DNA of 64,000 bases from Cryptomeria japonica (taxonomy: Eukaryota; Streptophyta; Pinopsida; Cupressales; Cupressaceae). The stretch lies in assembly GCF_030272615.1 (NCBI RefSeq), contig NC_081407.1, positions 373,138,998 to 373,202,997 on the forward strand, in the 5' to 3' direction. The stretch's first letter is position 1; every line of letters begins with the position of its first letter. The notes beneath the pieces were generated by a model. That model had not been told where the DNA came from and did no database searches. It saw only the letters and a list, made by a program, of their open reading frames with translations. The position numbers were made by a program, and so were the translations under genes. Of the stretch, positions 9,771 through 21,400 are shown in pieces.

Positions 9771-10265
9771 ATGCGCAGGGTGGGGGAATCCATGGAGTCC
9801 AAAGTACAAAAAGTTGCAGGACGTGAAGTTACAGCTGGTAACTCTAATTCCCATGCAAGCCGTGCAGTATTTGGCAACAACGTGGATATTCTGGAAGAAA
9901 TCTTGAAGCACCTTGATGCCAAGTCAGTGGGCATCATCTCCTGTGTTAGCAAAGGGTGTCAGCAAGCTGCAGAAAGTGAATATGTGTGGAAAATCATATG
10001 TACACACATCTGTCCTTCATCTGTTTTTGAAACAGAGAGGCTACAGTCACTGGTAGCAACCATGGGCGGATTCAAACGCCTCTACATGAATTTCTTGCAT
10101 CCTCTCCACTCATATTCCCATCATAAGCACTGTTCTTCGCTGAATGAAGATGTCATCAGGCTTTCTCTCTCACTGTTTTCAGTTGACTACTATGAAAGAA
10201 GGCTTGAATCTTTCAGGACCAGAATGCCTCCAATTTTAAGATCCATTCAGGCATTACTGCAATAG
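9771..10265 (+). CDS. F-box protein, SLY1/GID2-like (gibberellin signalling type), copy 1
   Basis: An intronless 164-codon gene. Residues about 36-78 form the F-box (VDILEEILKHLDAKSVGIIS, then SCVSKGCQQAAESEYVWK). Residues 98-105 hold the GGF-type motif (MGGFKRLY) and 131-143 the LSL-type motif (LSLSLFSVDYYER). This order and these motifs are those of Arabidopsis SLY1 and rice GID2, the F-box subunits that bring DELLA repressors to an SCF ubiquitin ligase in gibberellin response. Length is close to the family norm (about 150-210). The CICTRHW-like segment is weakly kept (ICTHICPS). The first ATG gives MRRVGESMESK; Met8 (9792) has the better context (CCATGG). A TATA box lies upstream and the copy at 37105-37599 is identical except at codon 2. 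Whether it binds DELLA or has diverged in role cannot be told from sequence. Confidence 0.85.
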   Translation: MRRVGESMESKVQKVAGREVTAGNSNSHASRAVFGNNVDILEEILKHLDAKSVGIISCVSKGCQQAAESEYVWKIICTHICPSSVFETERLQSLVATMGGFKRLYMNFLHPLHSYSHHKHCSSLNEDVIRLSLSLFSVDYYERRLESFRTRMPPILRSIQALLQ

Positions 10266-10576
10266 TTCAGCCTCCAGATTCCTGCACAGATATGGTGGAA
10301 AAATCAATGAAAGAGAATCAAAAGGGCATGTTTTATATGAGGCCTGCAGTAAATAATAATGGAGGTTTTTTTTGACATCTGGTCTGTAGATGGATTGGCT
10401 TTGCCCTAATTGAGTTGCCAATGAGAAGTTAGCTATTTAAGATTTGAGTCCTGTTTGTCCTGCTCCAAACAGTTTAGGTTTACTGATGCAAAGGAAAATT
10501 ACAGAAACAGTCTTTGGAGATCAGTTAATAATTTTGTTCACAAAAGTTTTTAAATTTTGATATATTAAATTTATTG

Positions 10577-11479
10577 CTTAATGCAATGGATTGTCATGAT
10601 TGTTGTTCTTTCTCTTTATTTGGCGATGCCATCAATGAGTTCATACTTCAAATTCTCTGTCCAGAATCATGCTTCTCTTGCTATGGCATTAATTGCTTAT
10701 TTTCCTTCTCAAGTTTACATTGTTGAAGATGATTCTGCAAAATATCGTATGGGAAATATCGGTGGGATTCGAACCACAGATCTGATTTATGAATTAATTT
10801 ACACTAATGCCGTATCTGGTAAAGTGAAACTGTGAAGACGGTAAGAAGTTATTGAGGCATTGACTGTAATCTTGGCTGCTATTGACTGTAATTTTTGCTG
10901 CTTCTTTGGTTTGTAATTATTGTTTGTATTTTGTAATTATTGTTTGTATTTTGATGACTTTGTCATAGTTTTTAATTATATTTTGTAATTGTGTTTTCTT
11001 AATTCTTAAAAAATATTAATGGTGGAATTTACAACTTAAAGGGTAAAATTAGGTTTTTTTCGGTTTTTATAATTTGTATATGTATTTTTTAGAATTTTTT
11101 ATTAAAAAAAAAAGGATTTAGTAAGTAAATTTTGAATTCTATTAAATCAAAGAGTAAAGATATTAAAAAACTTATTTAATTTAGGGGGATATATTTTTCA
11201 AACCTTTTAGGGAATAGGAAATTGAATAAATAAATATATTATTTACATATATTTGACTTCAGGGGAAGATATAAAGAAAAAAATGTGATTGATATAAGGG
11301 AAGTTGTATATTTTTAAGTTTGTAGGAAGGGGATTTTAGTTTTGAAATTTTCAAACAATAAGAGGAGAGGAGAGAGAAGGAAAGATTATAAATATATCTA
11401 TTTGTAACCAATCAATCTTTGTATGAAAGGAAGAACAATTCTATTATAATATCATGTAAATTGTAGAAGTTTAAAAAAA
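10577..11479. other. Downstream flank of F-box unit 1, no gene
   Basis: To about 10740 it aligns with 37911-38100 with many differences (for example TTCTTTCTCTTTATTTGGCG is shared). An 84-codon open frame at 10581-10835 is not open in the duplicate and is not called. After that there is only AT-rich spacer. Confidence 0.65.
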
Positions 11480-12086
11480 AAATTATGAAAAGATTATATA
11501 TTAAAATTAAATTTATTTATATAATAAGATACTTATAAGATATGCGTATATTTGATTATGTTTAAAAGTTAGATTGTGAAAGTTAAATATAAAACAAACA
11601 ATAGACATGCAACCTTAAAACTAAAAACAATTATAATGGAGCAAAAATATGACTCCACATAGGATACAACCATCAAATTACAAATCCAACAAATTAAAAA
11701 AATCATAAAACAATAATATATAAATAATTTATTAGATAACTCACTTATTATATTATAAAAAATGAATGACTAATATGAATTGCTTCTTCTTGCGTATTTA
11801 ACACTACACCAACCAAATGAGTTTGTTGAGGGAAAAATATATTTTTAAGAGAACTATTTTACAAGTCATTAACTTTAAAAATAAAAATAAAAATCTAACT
11901 TTAATTCATATGCTTGATATTGAGTTTTTCATTAATTTGATTGTAGTCTGTAGAGGGGTTTAATCCTCCTCTTTAGATTGGTTGTATCTAAAAGATACTT
12001 TAAGAATTGAAAGATATTTGCTCTTGAAAAATAACAATAAGATATATGTTCTAGATATTTTTCCTCAAATTAAGACTTTGAGTTCA
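11480..12086 (+). pseudogene. Upstream region of decayed F-box unit 2, part 1
   Basis: AT-rich DNA that aligns with the unit 3 flank at about 36060-36560 and in part with the unit 1 flank at 9210-9400. Shared words include TTTGATTATGTTT and TTTAGATTGGTTGTAT. It continues at 14603 after the LINE element A. It marks a third copy of the F-box upstream region, without its gene. Confidence 0.65.
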
Positions 12087-12381
12087 TAATGTGAACGTTT
12101 TGATTAATAAAAGAGAGATGGGCATGTCCATTATATAATAGCAAAGCGACACCAATAGCAGATGAGGGATGCACAACTAGCAAAAGACCCCCCACCAAAA
12201 CACAACAAAAACCCAGGATGGCAAACAAAGAACCAACAGCTAAACTAGAAAACCAACAGACAAAAAAGAACCAAGACCACCAAAACACAAAACAATCACC
12301 AAGCACAAACACAAAGTGATGGTCTACTGCATGGGGGTACCATTGTCCTGCCAATTATGGCACAAAATAAGACCTTTATGA

Positions 12382-12419
12382 GAAAAAAAAAAAAAAAAAA
12401 AAAAAAAAGAGAGAGAGAG
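12382..12419. repeat. A-run and (GA)n in the 3' UTR of element A
   Basis: About 27 A followed by GA repeats on the plus strand, that is a long T-run in element sense. It sits inside the 3' UTR rather than at the 3' end, so it is not the poly(A) tail of element A. Confidence 0.85.
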
Positions 12420-12511
12420 ACTTTTTACTCGATCCAACCCCAAAACCAAAGGAGACCAACGTAGAGTCGGGGGTGGCCTTGACCATCAAATTGATGGGTC
12501 AGAGCTCATGG

Positions 12512-13943
12512 ATAGGGAATCCATGTGTGTGTGTTTTTCGCTTTTCTCCTTTCCATCTTGTCATGGATAGCCTGTAGGGAGGCATTGTGCTTGCTAGCCA
12601 CATCCCTACAAGCATAGTTGACCTCCTCAATTTGCTTTTTAAGGGCCTCCTAGGTTTTCTTGATCTATTCTAGCTCGTACTTACTACCCGCATTCTTGAT
12701 CCTAGAGTCGATGTCAGCAGTCTTTCCACCCACCGTTTCCCAATGCCCCATAATGCCTGGCATTAGATCATTGGCAACTTTTTCATACTTCGTCCTCATC
12801 CAAATCTTCAACCCAAGTGTTGGCCTTGGCCTCAGCCTCGTTCGTTGCTTCCATTTGATTGATCTTCTTGATGGCCACATTCATTTGCGCAAAGAGATAT
12901 TTTATCAACTCTTCTTGTCTTTGGACATGCTTTACAATTTTTTCCAGAGCTAAAGTAGTACCCTAGAAGTTGGAGTGATCAAAGAAAGGAGGTTTTAGCG
13001 AGGGAGAGCTAGGGTTTTCTCCAATTTTAGTAAGGGACCGATCCGATCCCAAAGTATCTAAGGAGTTTGAATCCTTTGAGGATTGAGATTCAAAACCAGA
13101 ATCATCAACAACCTTGTTAACCATTTCTTGTTGCAACTCATACTGGACAACCACATCCTGATCCTTTTTGGTGGTAGCCATGGCCTTAAATTTGGCTATT
13201 CTAGCAAGGTTTTTCCTAGTAAACATTTTAGAACCATAGAGGCATAATTTGTTCCCAAGAATTAGAGGGGGTAACAATAAGGTCAACAATCATATTGGGA
13301 TGATAGGTAGACCCAACCGCAATAGAAGGGACTCCACTAGAGGGGGATAAATCTAGGTGGACGTTATACACTCTAGATGAGACCCTGGTGGAGTGGGGGT
13401 TTAGCCTTTTCAATGGCTTTACAAATAGACTGGGCAAAGAAGGCATAATCCAGAAAGGGAAATTCATTCTAACCCCATACTGGAGATTATTTAGCATGGG
13501 AAAAATATATATATGGAACCTTCTTTTCTTGTCATGCAAGGTGAAGTACTTCATTATGAGAAAAGTCGCATCCTTCTAAATTGTAGGGAGATCCTCCCTA
13601 TTGTAGACACTTCGAAGCTTGGAAACTCCTTCACCTAGTTGAAAAACTGATCAAAGTTGCTCTTGTAATTCCCTTTGGGATTTATAGGAAAGGACACACC
13701 ATCAAGGGCCGGCCCTATCACCTTCACAAAAGCCTCCATCGAAACCATGAAAGTAACACTACCAATATTCATGTTCCCATTGTCCCAAGCATTAACAAAA
13801 TTAGAAAAGAGCTTAGGGTCATGGTCGGTCATCCCTTCAACATAATTATCTAGGTTCCCATTGATCACCTTCTCCCACAGCTCCCCATTATTCTTTAGTT
13901 CAGAGCAACTGTCAGGTTCAGTCTGAATCAAATCATCTCCCAT
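12512..13943 (-). pseudogene. Third ORF (ORF3) of LINE element A, broken
   Basis: In element sense it starts at 13943 with MGDDLIQTEPDSCSELKNNG. The first piece (13943-13635) is acidic and globular-looking. The next (about 13580-13230) reads MKYFTLHDKK, then FPMLNNLQYGVRMNFPFW. The last (about 12953-12512) is charged and probably coiled-coil (VKHVQRQEELIKYLFAQMNV). Frame changes separate the pieces. Element B matches at all three points: MGRDLIQTELDNCDNFKKDE, MKYITPDGK...FLMLNHFRHGVK, and YNRQNEIIHWFLSQLHIAKR. Span is about 1.43 kb, near 460-475 codons if intact. I recognise no known domain. Its position after RNase H in a LINE is unusual. Confidence 0.7.
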
Positions 13944-14104
13944 ATTTTCAAAATAGAAATCCAGGTCAAGAAAGTGAAAAGCCTAGGGAATGTAGTGGTA
14001 GGAAGTACCATTAATAAATTTTTAATCTTGTCGACTTAACTAGAAAGGAGTGGAAAGGGCGAGAAAGGCAAGTACAAAAAGGCCAACTTTGGGATTTTTC
14101 ATCA

Positions 14105-14575
14105 TTAACTAACGAGTCCTTTAAGATCATTGCACGAGCCTCCACTAAGATTTCGTGCAAGTAGAGAAATTCTAAAATCATTAGCATGCGTGCCCATCCC
14201 TACCAGCTTATCCACCACACAATTGCCTTCAGATCTCACATGGCATAACCTGACATTTCCCAATAAGGAAAGGAGATCATGATACTTGGCAATAAGAGGG
14301 TTAGCTTTCTAGTCCGGTTTAGCCACCCTTTTGAGCAACATAATGGTATTGCTCGAGTTACCTTCAATAATTATACTCATGAGCCCCTTTTCCTTGGTCA
14401 TGATCAACCCATGATAAACAACTGCCACTTAAGCCATGCTTGAAGTTTGGATTCTAATATTTGCCACATAGGCAAGGATGAGGATGCCACGTGAGTCTCC
14501 AATCACTCCACCCCCTCCCGCCCGACCCGGGTTGCCCCTAGATGACCTGTCAAAATTCAACTTCAACCAGCCAGT
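14105..14575 (-). pseudogene. RNase H domain of LINE element A (partial)
   Basis: Minus strand: LDTGWLKLNFDRSSRGNPGR, then IIEGNSSNTIMLLKRVAKPD and CHVRSEGNCVVDKLVGMGTH. This is the plant LINE/RVT_3 type RNase H with the NFD, E(G)NS and REGN-like motifs. The domain is nearly complete at its N-terminus, but the element is truncated just upstream. At least one in-frame stop is present. Confidence 0.75.
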
Positions 14576-14602
14576 GTCGAGGGTGTTCGTAATGTGAATG
14601 TT

Positions 14603-16095
14603 ATTTTATAGACTTTTGTTCGTATGTTCTGAGATTTTTATATATATAATTGATTATTTTGATTTTTTATGAATATTGTATTATGCTTTAATTATTATTT
14701 GTTTAAAACATTTTATCTAATATAAAGGTAAGATTTTACAATATGTAATATAAATGTTTTATAATTTTGTAAATATGAAATTTGTGCATTTATTTTAATT
14801 TCAATTTAGGTATTTATTTTTATTTTTAAAGAATGTCTTAATATAATTATAAAGCACAATGTTGTGTACGTTTTGTTGTTAAGTTTGACCCTTTCCTAAA
14901 TCTTTATCTATTTGCACTTACATGTATTTCTATACATTTTCCTTATTTTGATTCTATTTGAACCACTTCCTATTCTACTCATTTAAATATAGCTTACACA
15001 TTTGTACATTCATTACCTGGGATTCTATATATTCTTTGTTTTAACACATTTCTATAGCATACAAGATTAATCACATATCTTATTTTGGTTCTATTTCAAC
15101 CACTTCCTATTCTACTCATTTAATAGCTTACACATTTGTACGTTCATTACCTAGGATTCTATATATTATTTATTTTAACACATTTCTATAGCATACAAGA
15201 TTAATCATATATGACTTAGATCTAACTTGACATTTAAAAATTCAAATTCTAATTGTTGATTCCCACCATTGCCTTTATGTTGTCAGGAGTTGACTTAGTA
15301 CTACAGTTTATTCTATTGCATTATGTCTCAAGGTATTTAAAAGTATTCATTTAATCATTAAATTTATTGTCAAACAATCATAGAAAGATCATTCACATTT
15401 ATAAGGACGACTTAGGATCATTTCAATTGGAAATTTTTAAAGGACTAATATTTTGTATCTAAATCACTCTCCAAATCACTTGTATGTTTGGCCATTGCTT
15501 GTCAATATTTATCACAAGTGTAAATTTAGTCCAATCAAAGATGGTTGACCTTTAAAAAATATTGATCCTTGTAATTTTATAATTGCTCCAAGACATTTTT
15601 AAATATCACTAATCCTTAAAAATCAAAATAGAACATAAATTCAATGAATCATAAAATAAAATTTTACATTGCAATATTTTAGAACTACAAATCAAAGATT
15701 ATATCAATAAATTATGATATTAATTTGAATAACAAAAAAAAACAAATTTAAACAAGATTTTAGACATGAAGTGTACCTAAATTATCCTTGTTTTTTATAC
15801 TGAATGAACAAAATCTATAATATCTTAAATCTTTGTTATCATTAGTATTTTTATATACTAAATGTCTATCACATTAATATTTAATTTTCCTAAAATAACA
15901 ACTATTTATGTATTCCATCATTCCCAAACATCATTTATAAAATATAAATTAATTGTAAATGATATACTTAACTCCCTTAAATTACTAGATTATAAACTTT
16001 TCCCAAACAAAGTAACATAATAAATATATTCCACTCATTAGTTTTGTAAAAGAAAAGAGTAAATGAACATGTCCTTCTCCTTAGTTTAATTTAAA
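14603..16095 (+). pseudogene. Upstream region of decayed F-box unit 2, part 2
   Basis: AT-rich. The stretch about 15290-15620 aligns with unit 3 at about 36610-36900 (AAATTTATTGTCAAACAATCAT versus a similar run). The stretch near 15985-16055 resembles 36940-37020, ending in CTCATTAGTTTTGT versus CCCATTAGTTTGTT. That is the last segment before the unit 3 promoter and gene. Here the sequence is cut by the 3' end of LINE2 at about 16100, so the gene is missing. Confidence 0.6.
14942..15211. repeat. Tandem duplication of ~135 bp
   Basis: The block at about 14942-15078 is repeated directly at about 15079-15211. Both copies contain ACCACTTCCTATTCTACTCA, then CTTACACATTTGTAC and CATACAAGATTAATCA. 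A few substitutions and a 5-bp indel separate them. Confidence 0.85.
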
Positions 16096-16220
16096 TAAAC
16101 ATTTTTTATTTTTTTTATTTTAAGTTTCTACCAGAGGAGGTAGATCCCTTTATTATTTCATATCATGCTTAGTACATCCATCAGGGAAGGGAAATTATCC
16201 CTTTAGCTAGAACATTGACC

Positions 16221-16794
16221 CTAGGAAGGAGAAAATAGATCACCATAAAGGCTTACATGGTTACCAAAAGTAGTAATATTGTAATTCTCCAAACCTTCAA
16301 AAACTAGCTTTAGTTCCTCCCCCATTATTTTCTTTTTTTTCCATGTAACCACGACATCGAAAACCCCTACAATGAAACTGCTCTTTAGATTGGCCTTAAT
16401 CTTGACCAACTCACAGATAACGATGTATCTAAAATCTGGCTTCACCAATTTGTTGGCATACCTAGCAGCTTTGAACCCTGTTGCCTGGATGATATTGCAG
16501 AAAAATATCTCTAAAAGGGCCCCATCGTGAATATGGCCACCAGAAGATAAATCAGACCCAATCACCTTTTGAATGGCTGAGAGGACATATAGTCTTCCTC
16601 AATAACAAATAACCTCTGAATTTTTTCTTTAGCACTTTCTTGCAAGCAATTACACTAGATCCTAAATAGCTTTATCCCCGCCATCTCAGTATGCTATATG
16701 CAAGATGCAGACATTGCCTTTTGCAATGTAATTTATAGCCTCTTTTCCAAATCTTAGAATGGATTTATTCAGATTACGCTCAAAGATATTCTCG
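16221..16794 (-). pseudogene. Coding sequence downstream of RNase H in LINE2 (ORF3 position)
   Basis: In element sense this follows RNase H and the LINE1 insertion point. It reads ERNLNKSILRFGKEAINYIA near the insertion. After a few breaks a clean 115-codon frame (16565-16221) reads GSDLSSGGHIHDGALLEIFF and later SFIVGVFDVVVTWKKKKIMG. Its left end is followed within about 100 nt by the A-rich LINE2 3' end. It has no recognised domain and no visible similarity to the ORF3 of elements A and B. Confidence 0.5.
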
Positions 16795-16809
16795 ACATTA
16801 CTAGAATTT
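16795..16809. repeat. Target-site duplication of LINE1, left copy
   Basis: ACATTACTAGAATTT, identical to 24843-24857. The two copies bracket LINE1 exactly and show that it inserted into LINE2. Confidence 0.95.
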
Positions 16810-17077
16810 TTTTGAATTTTTTTTTTTTTGGTCGGTAAAGGCAAAGCCAATTTTTGTATTAATTTGAGTAAATACAGATGATTACCACTGAATTTCAAGA
16901 TATTCAAAAAACCTCTGCTCTTAAAGAGCACAAAGGTCCCTTCAAAACCAGAGCCTTTTAGCTTAGGGTTTAACCATTTTCCTGAACCATTTAAGGTTTA
17001 AAAGTCTAGAAACCAAAACAAAAGTACTAATAATGTCTGAATTCATCAACCTAGATTTAGAGTTTTTGAACTGAAAA

Positions 17078-17924
17078 TTAAAGTCTAATAAAAATATACA
17101 AGGATGACTTTAGATAAACAAAAGGGGGTATCCATAGAGAGCCTAGCTTGTGGAAGGAATGTCCGGTTGAGGAAGTTGGTTCCTTGGGCGGCCTCGACCT
17201 CTGCTTGCTGGAGAGCACCGACCACGACCCCTGCCCTACGACCACTGCTTGAGCTTCCTCTGCACCTCTATTCTGGCTTAGGTTCTCTTTCTTCCGCAAG
17301 CATAGGCAGGAAGCCATTCATTCTTGCAAAAAGGAACAGAATCTCCTCTTGCCCTTCAGCCTCTGGATCTTCCCCTAAAAAACACCATTTGAGGTAGCTC
17401 AGCCCTACACTCGCAAACTTTCTATGCCTATTCAATTCTTTATCCTTCAGGTCCAGAAGGAATGGGTAATATTTGATAAGAGCACCATGAGCATTAAAAA
17501 GGATTTTTTCGCTAGGTCTGGGTGCACTAGAGTCGTGATTGGCCTTATTCAGAACTTCTTGGAGCTCTAGGAGAATTTCGGCTGGCAAGAGTTCCCTGGT
17601 AAGGTTCTAGATTAATTGCTTGGAAAGCTTCTGATCCAGTAGTGACACCACAAATCTGGACGAAATGTTGGTGTTGTCTCTTGGGTATTCATCTCTACTC
17701 AGATGAGCGCTCCCCAAAATCAATTTGACTGCTAAAAGAACTAGAGGGTCTGAGTGGATAAGGAGACGCTTGAGTCTCAGGTCTGTAATCTTTCTGAAGG
17801 AGACTTGACGGGTCGAAGAACCAAGAGAGATGGGGGTGTCTGTGCCAAAACAAGAAATGGGCCTAGGATAAACACTCATGATGAAGCCGAAAGGGGGTTC
17901 GGAAGACACGGCGACCGAAGGCAA
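17078..17924 (-). pseudogene. Additional coding sequence downstream of RNase H in LINE1 (ORF3 position)
   Basis: In element sense three adjacent frames follow RNase H. 17924-17607 reads SFRKITDLRLKRLLIHSDPL. 17588-17268 reads PAEILLELQEVLNKANHDSS and later KFASVGLSYLKWCFLGEDPE. 17317-17078 is poor. The second is a clean 106-codon leucine- and glutamate-rich frame, probably helical. A single stop separates the first two, so one product of roughly 200 residues or more may once have existed. No known domain was recognised, and no similarity to the ORF3 of A/B or to the LINE2 sequence was seen by eye. Confidence 0.5.
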
Positions 17925-18457
17925 GGACTAGCAAGAGGAGAGACAGAGAGCAACCAGTAGAGCCAAAAGAAAATGAGAAGCGATAAATGGTCTTCTTCAG
18001 GAAAGCAAGCGCACAACTCAATGAGTAATGATGGGAAAACAAGAGCAATTAAACCTCACGTGGAGGTGGCAGAGAATAAATGCTCAGATCAAACCAAATC
18101 CATTGAAAAGAGGAGGGAAAGATTAGCCTGCGGACAGCTCATGCAAGGATAGAGAGGCAATGCTCACCACCTGGACTTTAGTTGGTCCCATATTAATGTT
18201 ATCGGTTAGTCTAGTCGGCTTTACTGGACCCACCATGCATCCCAAGATTAGATGAGTGGTTAGTTTGAAAAGGAAAGTGATCATTGGTGTTAGCCGCCAA
18301 AATGAGGGTAAGAAAGGAATTTTTGAATTTGATTTATGCATTCCTCCAATCTTCTGGCATGCAGAGACTCGAACCTTGTCTGATCGGTCATATTAGCTTG
18401 GTCGATCTAAATTAGTAGAAGGCTAAGATCCCTGTGGCCACTAGTGAATAAAGGTTC

Positions 18458-21400
18458 CTAAAGCTGCAACTTTTGATAATGCGTCTGCCTCTGTGTTTGC
18501 TTCTCTATATATATGTTTTGCCTCGAAGAGGTCCAAGCTTTTTGGATTTCTAGAATGCTCTCCAAAAGAGCTTGAAGCCTCCAATTGGGGGTTGTCTTCT
18601 TCCTGATAGCATTAATTGCTATCTTCGAATCTCCTTCCACTGTAATATTTTTGATTCCATGGTTGATGCAGTCTTTCAAGCCTAATAGTAGAGAAGTGAA
18701 CTCTGCTATGTTATTAGTGTCCAGAGGGATTGGTTTTTCCATTTTCCCAATGATTGCTCCTAATTGGTCTCTGTTGACATAGCCTATTCTGGAGGGGCCT
18801 GGATTGTCTTTGGAGGCCCCATCAAAATTCAGGTTCACTCGGTCTGGCTTCAGGGGAGACCAAATTGCTCCTTTCCTTTTAATTGAGTTATGGCGAGAGA
18901 GTGAGGGAATAATGATTCCTTGCCAGTTTTGGCTAATTTTCCTATCCCATGAAGAGAAAACTTTAGACTGATTCAGTGCAAAGGATGTTCTGCTATTGAT
19001 TGAATCCACTGTTGCCGATTCTATTGAATTTAGAATTGATTTCTGATTTCTAGCTTTACCTTCAAATAGCCTGCGGTTCCTTTCTTTCCAAATTTCCCAA
19101 ATTAAGCATGATGGAGCAGTTTCCATAATTTGGCTCAGCAAGCTCTCCTTTGTATGAAGAGGCCAACTCTGGAATAGAAGCTTAAATTCATTCGGCAAGA
19201 CTAAGATTAGTTCCAATTTTGCACAGAGCCATCTCCAACATTTAGAGGCAAAGGGACAGGTCAAGAGGAGGTGGTCCACTGTCTCCGATTGGGCTTTGCA
19301 AAGTATTCATCTTGAAGGTCCTTCATATCCCATTCTTGTGAACCTATTTGCCGTTAGGATTTTTTTTTGAATTGCCAGCCATGCAAAGATGCCCACTTTC
19401 GGGATGACTTTGGAGCTCCAGAACATCTTGAGGGGGATGTTGTGGTTGTTGAGCTCTACTGGGCTAACCAGAATTTTGTAGCCATCCTTTGAGTTATACT
19501 ATCCTATTTTGGAAGGCTCCCAGATGAGTGAATCTTCCCCTCTTCTAGGGGTAATGTTTCTCGCCTGTAGGTGGCCTAAAAGCTCTTCCATGTCCTCCCA
19601 TGGAATTGGCAGGCCCTCCATTGATTTCCACTTCCAGCATAGTGTGTTTGGTGTTTCTTCTATTTCTATATAGTCTTTAACTCAGACTCCCCAGTTTTGT
19701 TTGAACCAGTTTTTTGTTGCAAGGATATGAATTATATTTGCCAGGGGAGGGTAACCACCCCAAGAGTCTTCCTAGAATAGGCTTGTTGAACCATCATGAA
19801 TATCCCAAGAGATTGAGTTTGAGATCAGGTTTCTAAAAGAGATGATGAAGTTCCATATTCTTGATCCTTTCGGAAATGACTCTGATCTGAGGATGTTTAA
19901 ATTATTCTGATTTAAGAGATACTTTGTTGCTAGCATTCTGACCCAGGATGCATTTGGGTTTTTAATAAATTTCCATACTAGTTTGGCCCCCAAAGCTATA
20001 TTTTGTAATCTAAAATCCTTGATGCCTAAGCCACCCATTGGTTTGGGCTTCATAATTTTGTCCCAAGCTATTAGTGCAATCTTATGCTTCTCTTTAGTGT
20101 TTTGCCAAAAGAAATCCCTCATCTTCTTGATAATGTAGGTGTTGGCACTAGATGTTAGGGATAAAATAGATAAAAGATAAGTTGGTAGAGATGAGATCAC
20201 TGCTTGAATCATGACTAAATCTGCCCACCCAAGACAACCATTTTCCCTTCCAGGCATTTGCACCGCTTTCAACTTTAATTTTTAAGGGATCCCAGAGTTT
20301 GGAGTTCCTCAAACCTCTATCTATTGGGATGCCTAGATAAGTACATGGAAGGCTTCCTTCTTTGCAATTCAAGATTCTAAGAATTCTGGTCTGAAGTGGA
20401 ATTGTTGTTGAGAAGAAGACTTTAGTTTTGTCCTTGTTTCTTAGTTGGCCTGAAGCCCTTCCATACATCTCTAAGATCTGGTTTAGGTGTTTGGCTTCCT
20501 TTACTTTTTCTGATCCCAATAAGAGATTATCATCTGCAAACTACTAATGGGTTGCTACAAAGTCTTTAGTTATTTTGACTCCTTCTAGCTGTTGGTTGGT
20601 ATAACTAGCTTTTATGGCTCTTCCTAGAGCCTCCCCCATTATTATGTACAAGAAGGGAGAGAGGGGGTCCCCTTGCCTAATGCCCCTTGAGGAAGAGAAG
20701 AAACCAGCTGGCTTTCCATTGACTAATATTAAAAATTTGGGCATTGAGATGCACTCAAATACCCAATTTATCCAATGCTTATCAAACCCAAAGGCTTGCA
20801 ATGTTTTACAAAGGAAACGCCAATCTACACTATCATAAGCTTTTGTAATGTCTAACTTTATTATCATACCTGGCCTATTTGTGCTTTGAAGGGTATGGAG
20901 TGCTTCTTGTGCTATAATCACTCCATCGAGAATTGATCGGCTTGGGACAAACCCTATATGTTCTTCTGAAATGATGTTGTTCATGAGAGGCTTCAATCTA
21001 TTGGTCATGCTTTTTTAGAGGATTTTATAGACTGTATTGCATAGGGAAATAGGCTTGTAGTCTCCCAGATTTTCCGCCTTCTCCTTCTTTGGGACAAGTG
21101 CTATAAAAGTATTGTTAATCTCTTTGAGGATTTTCCCTGACCTTCTTGAGCAATCTAAGGCATCTGAGAGCTCCTGCCCTAGGATGTGCCAGCATTTCTT
21201 AAAGAAATCTGAAGGAAAGTCATCCAGCCCTGGTGCCTTACCTAAAGGGAGTTGGTTTAGAGCTTGAAGAACTTCTTCCATTTTAATTTTCCCATTTAAA
21301 CTCTGATTCTGCTTCTCAGATATAATCTTGGGGATCCTAGACAGCAGCTTCTTTTGATCCTGAAGATGAGATCCTTCGCTATTATTTAGGAGATTGGAAT

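Larger units (their letters stand above)
9667..10576 (+). repeat. 910-bp near-identical block, copy 1 (other copy 37001-37910)
   Basis: By eye the block matches 37001-37910 at a constant offset of 27,334 with one mismatch (C9774/A37108) and no indel. It covers the proximal promoter, the whole F-box coding sequence and the 3' UTR. The sequence just outside is clearly diverged on both sides. Confidence 0.9.
12100..14589 (-). mobile_element. 5'-truncated LINE (element A): RNase H + third ORF + T-rich 3' UTR
   Basis: About 2.5 kb on the minus strand, flanked by the imperfect target-site duplication TAATGTGAAcGTT (12087-12099) / TAATGTGAAtGTT (14590-14602). In element sense it begins inside the RNase H domain, passes a spacer of about 160 nt, then a third ORF (about 13943 to 12512), then a T-rich 3' UTR ending CTCTTTTATTAATCAAAA. 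Because the duplication encloses all these parts, the third ORF moved as part of the LINE. It is homologous to element B (30953-33285) in the same order. Several frame breaks show that it is old. Confidence 0.8.

Noticed and set aside
9693-9952. Minus-strand frames over the F-box gene, repeated at 37027-37286
   Set aside because: They are conserved only because the DNA is identical; they are shadows of the real gene on the other strand.
10581-10835. 84-codon frame after F-box copy 1
   Set aside because: The homologous region after copy 2 has indels that close the frame; no known domain.
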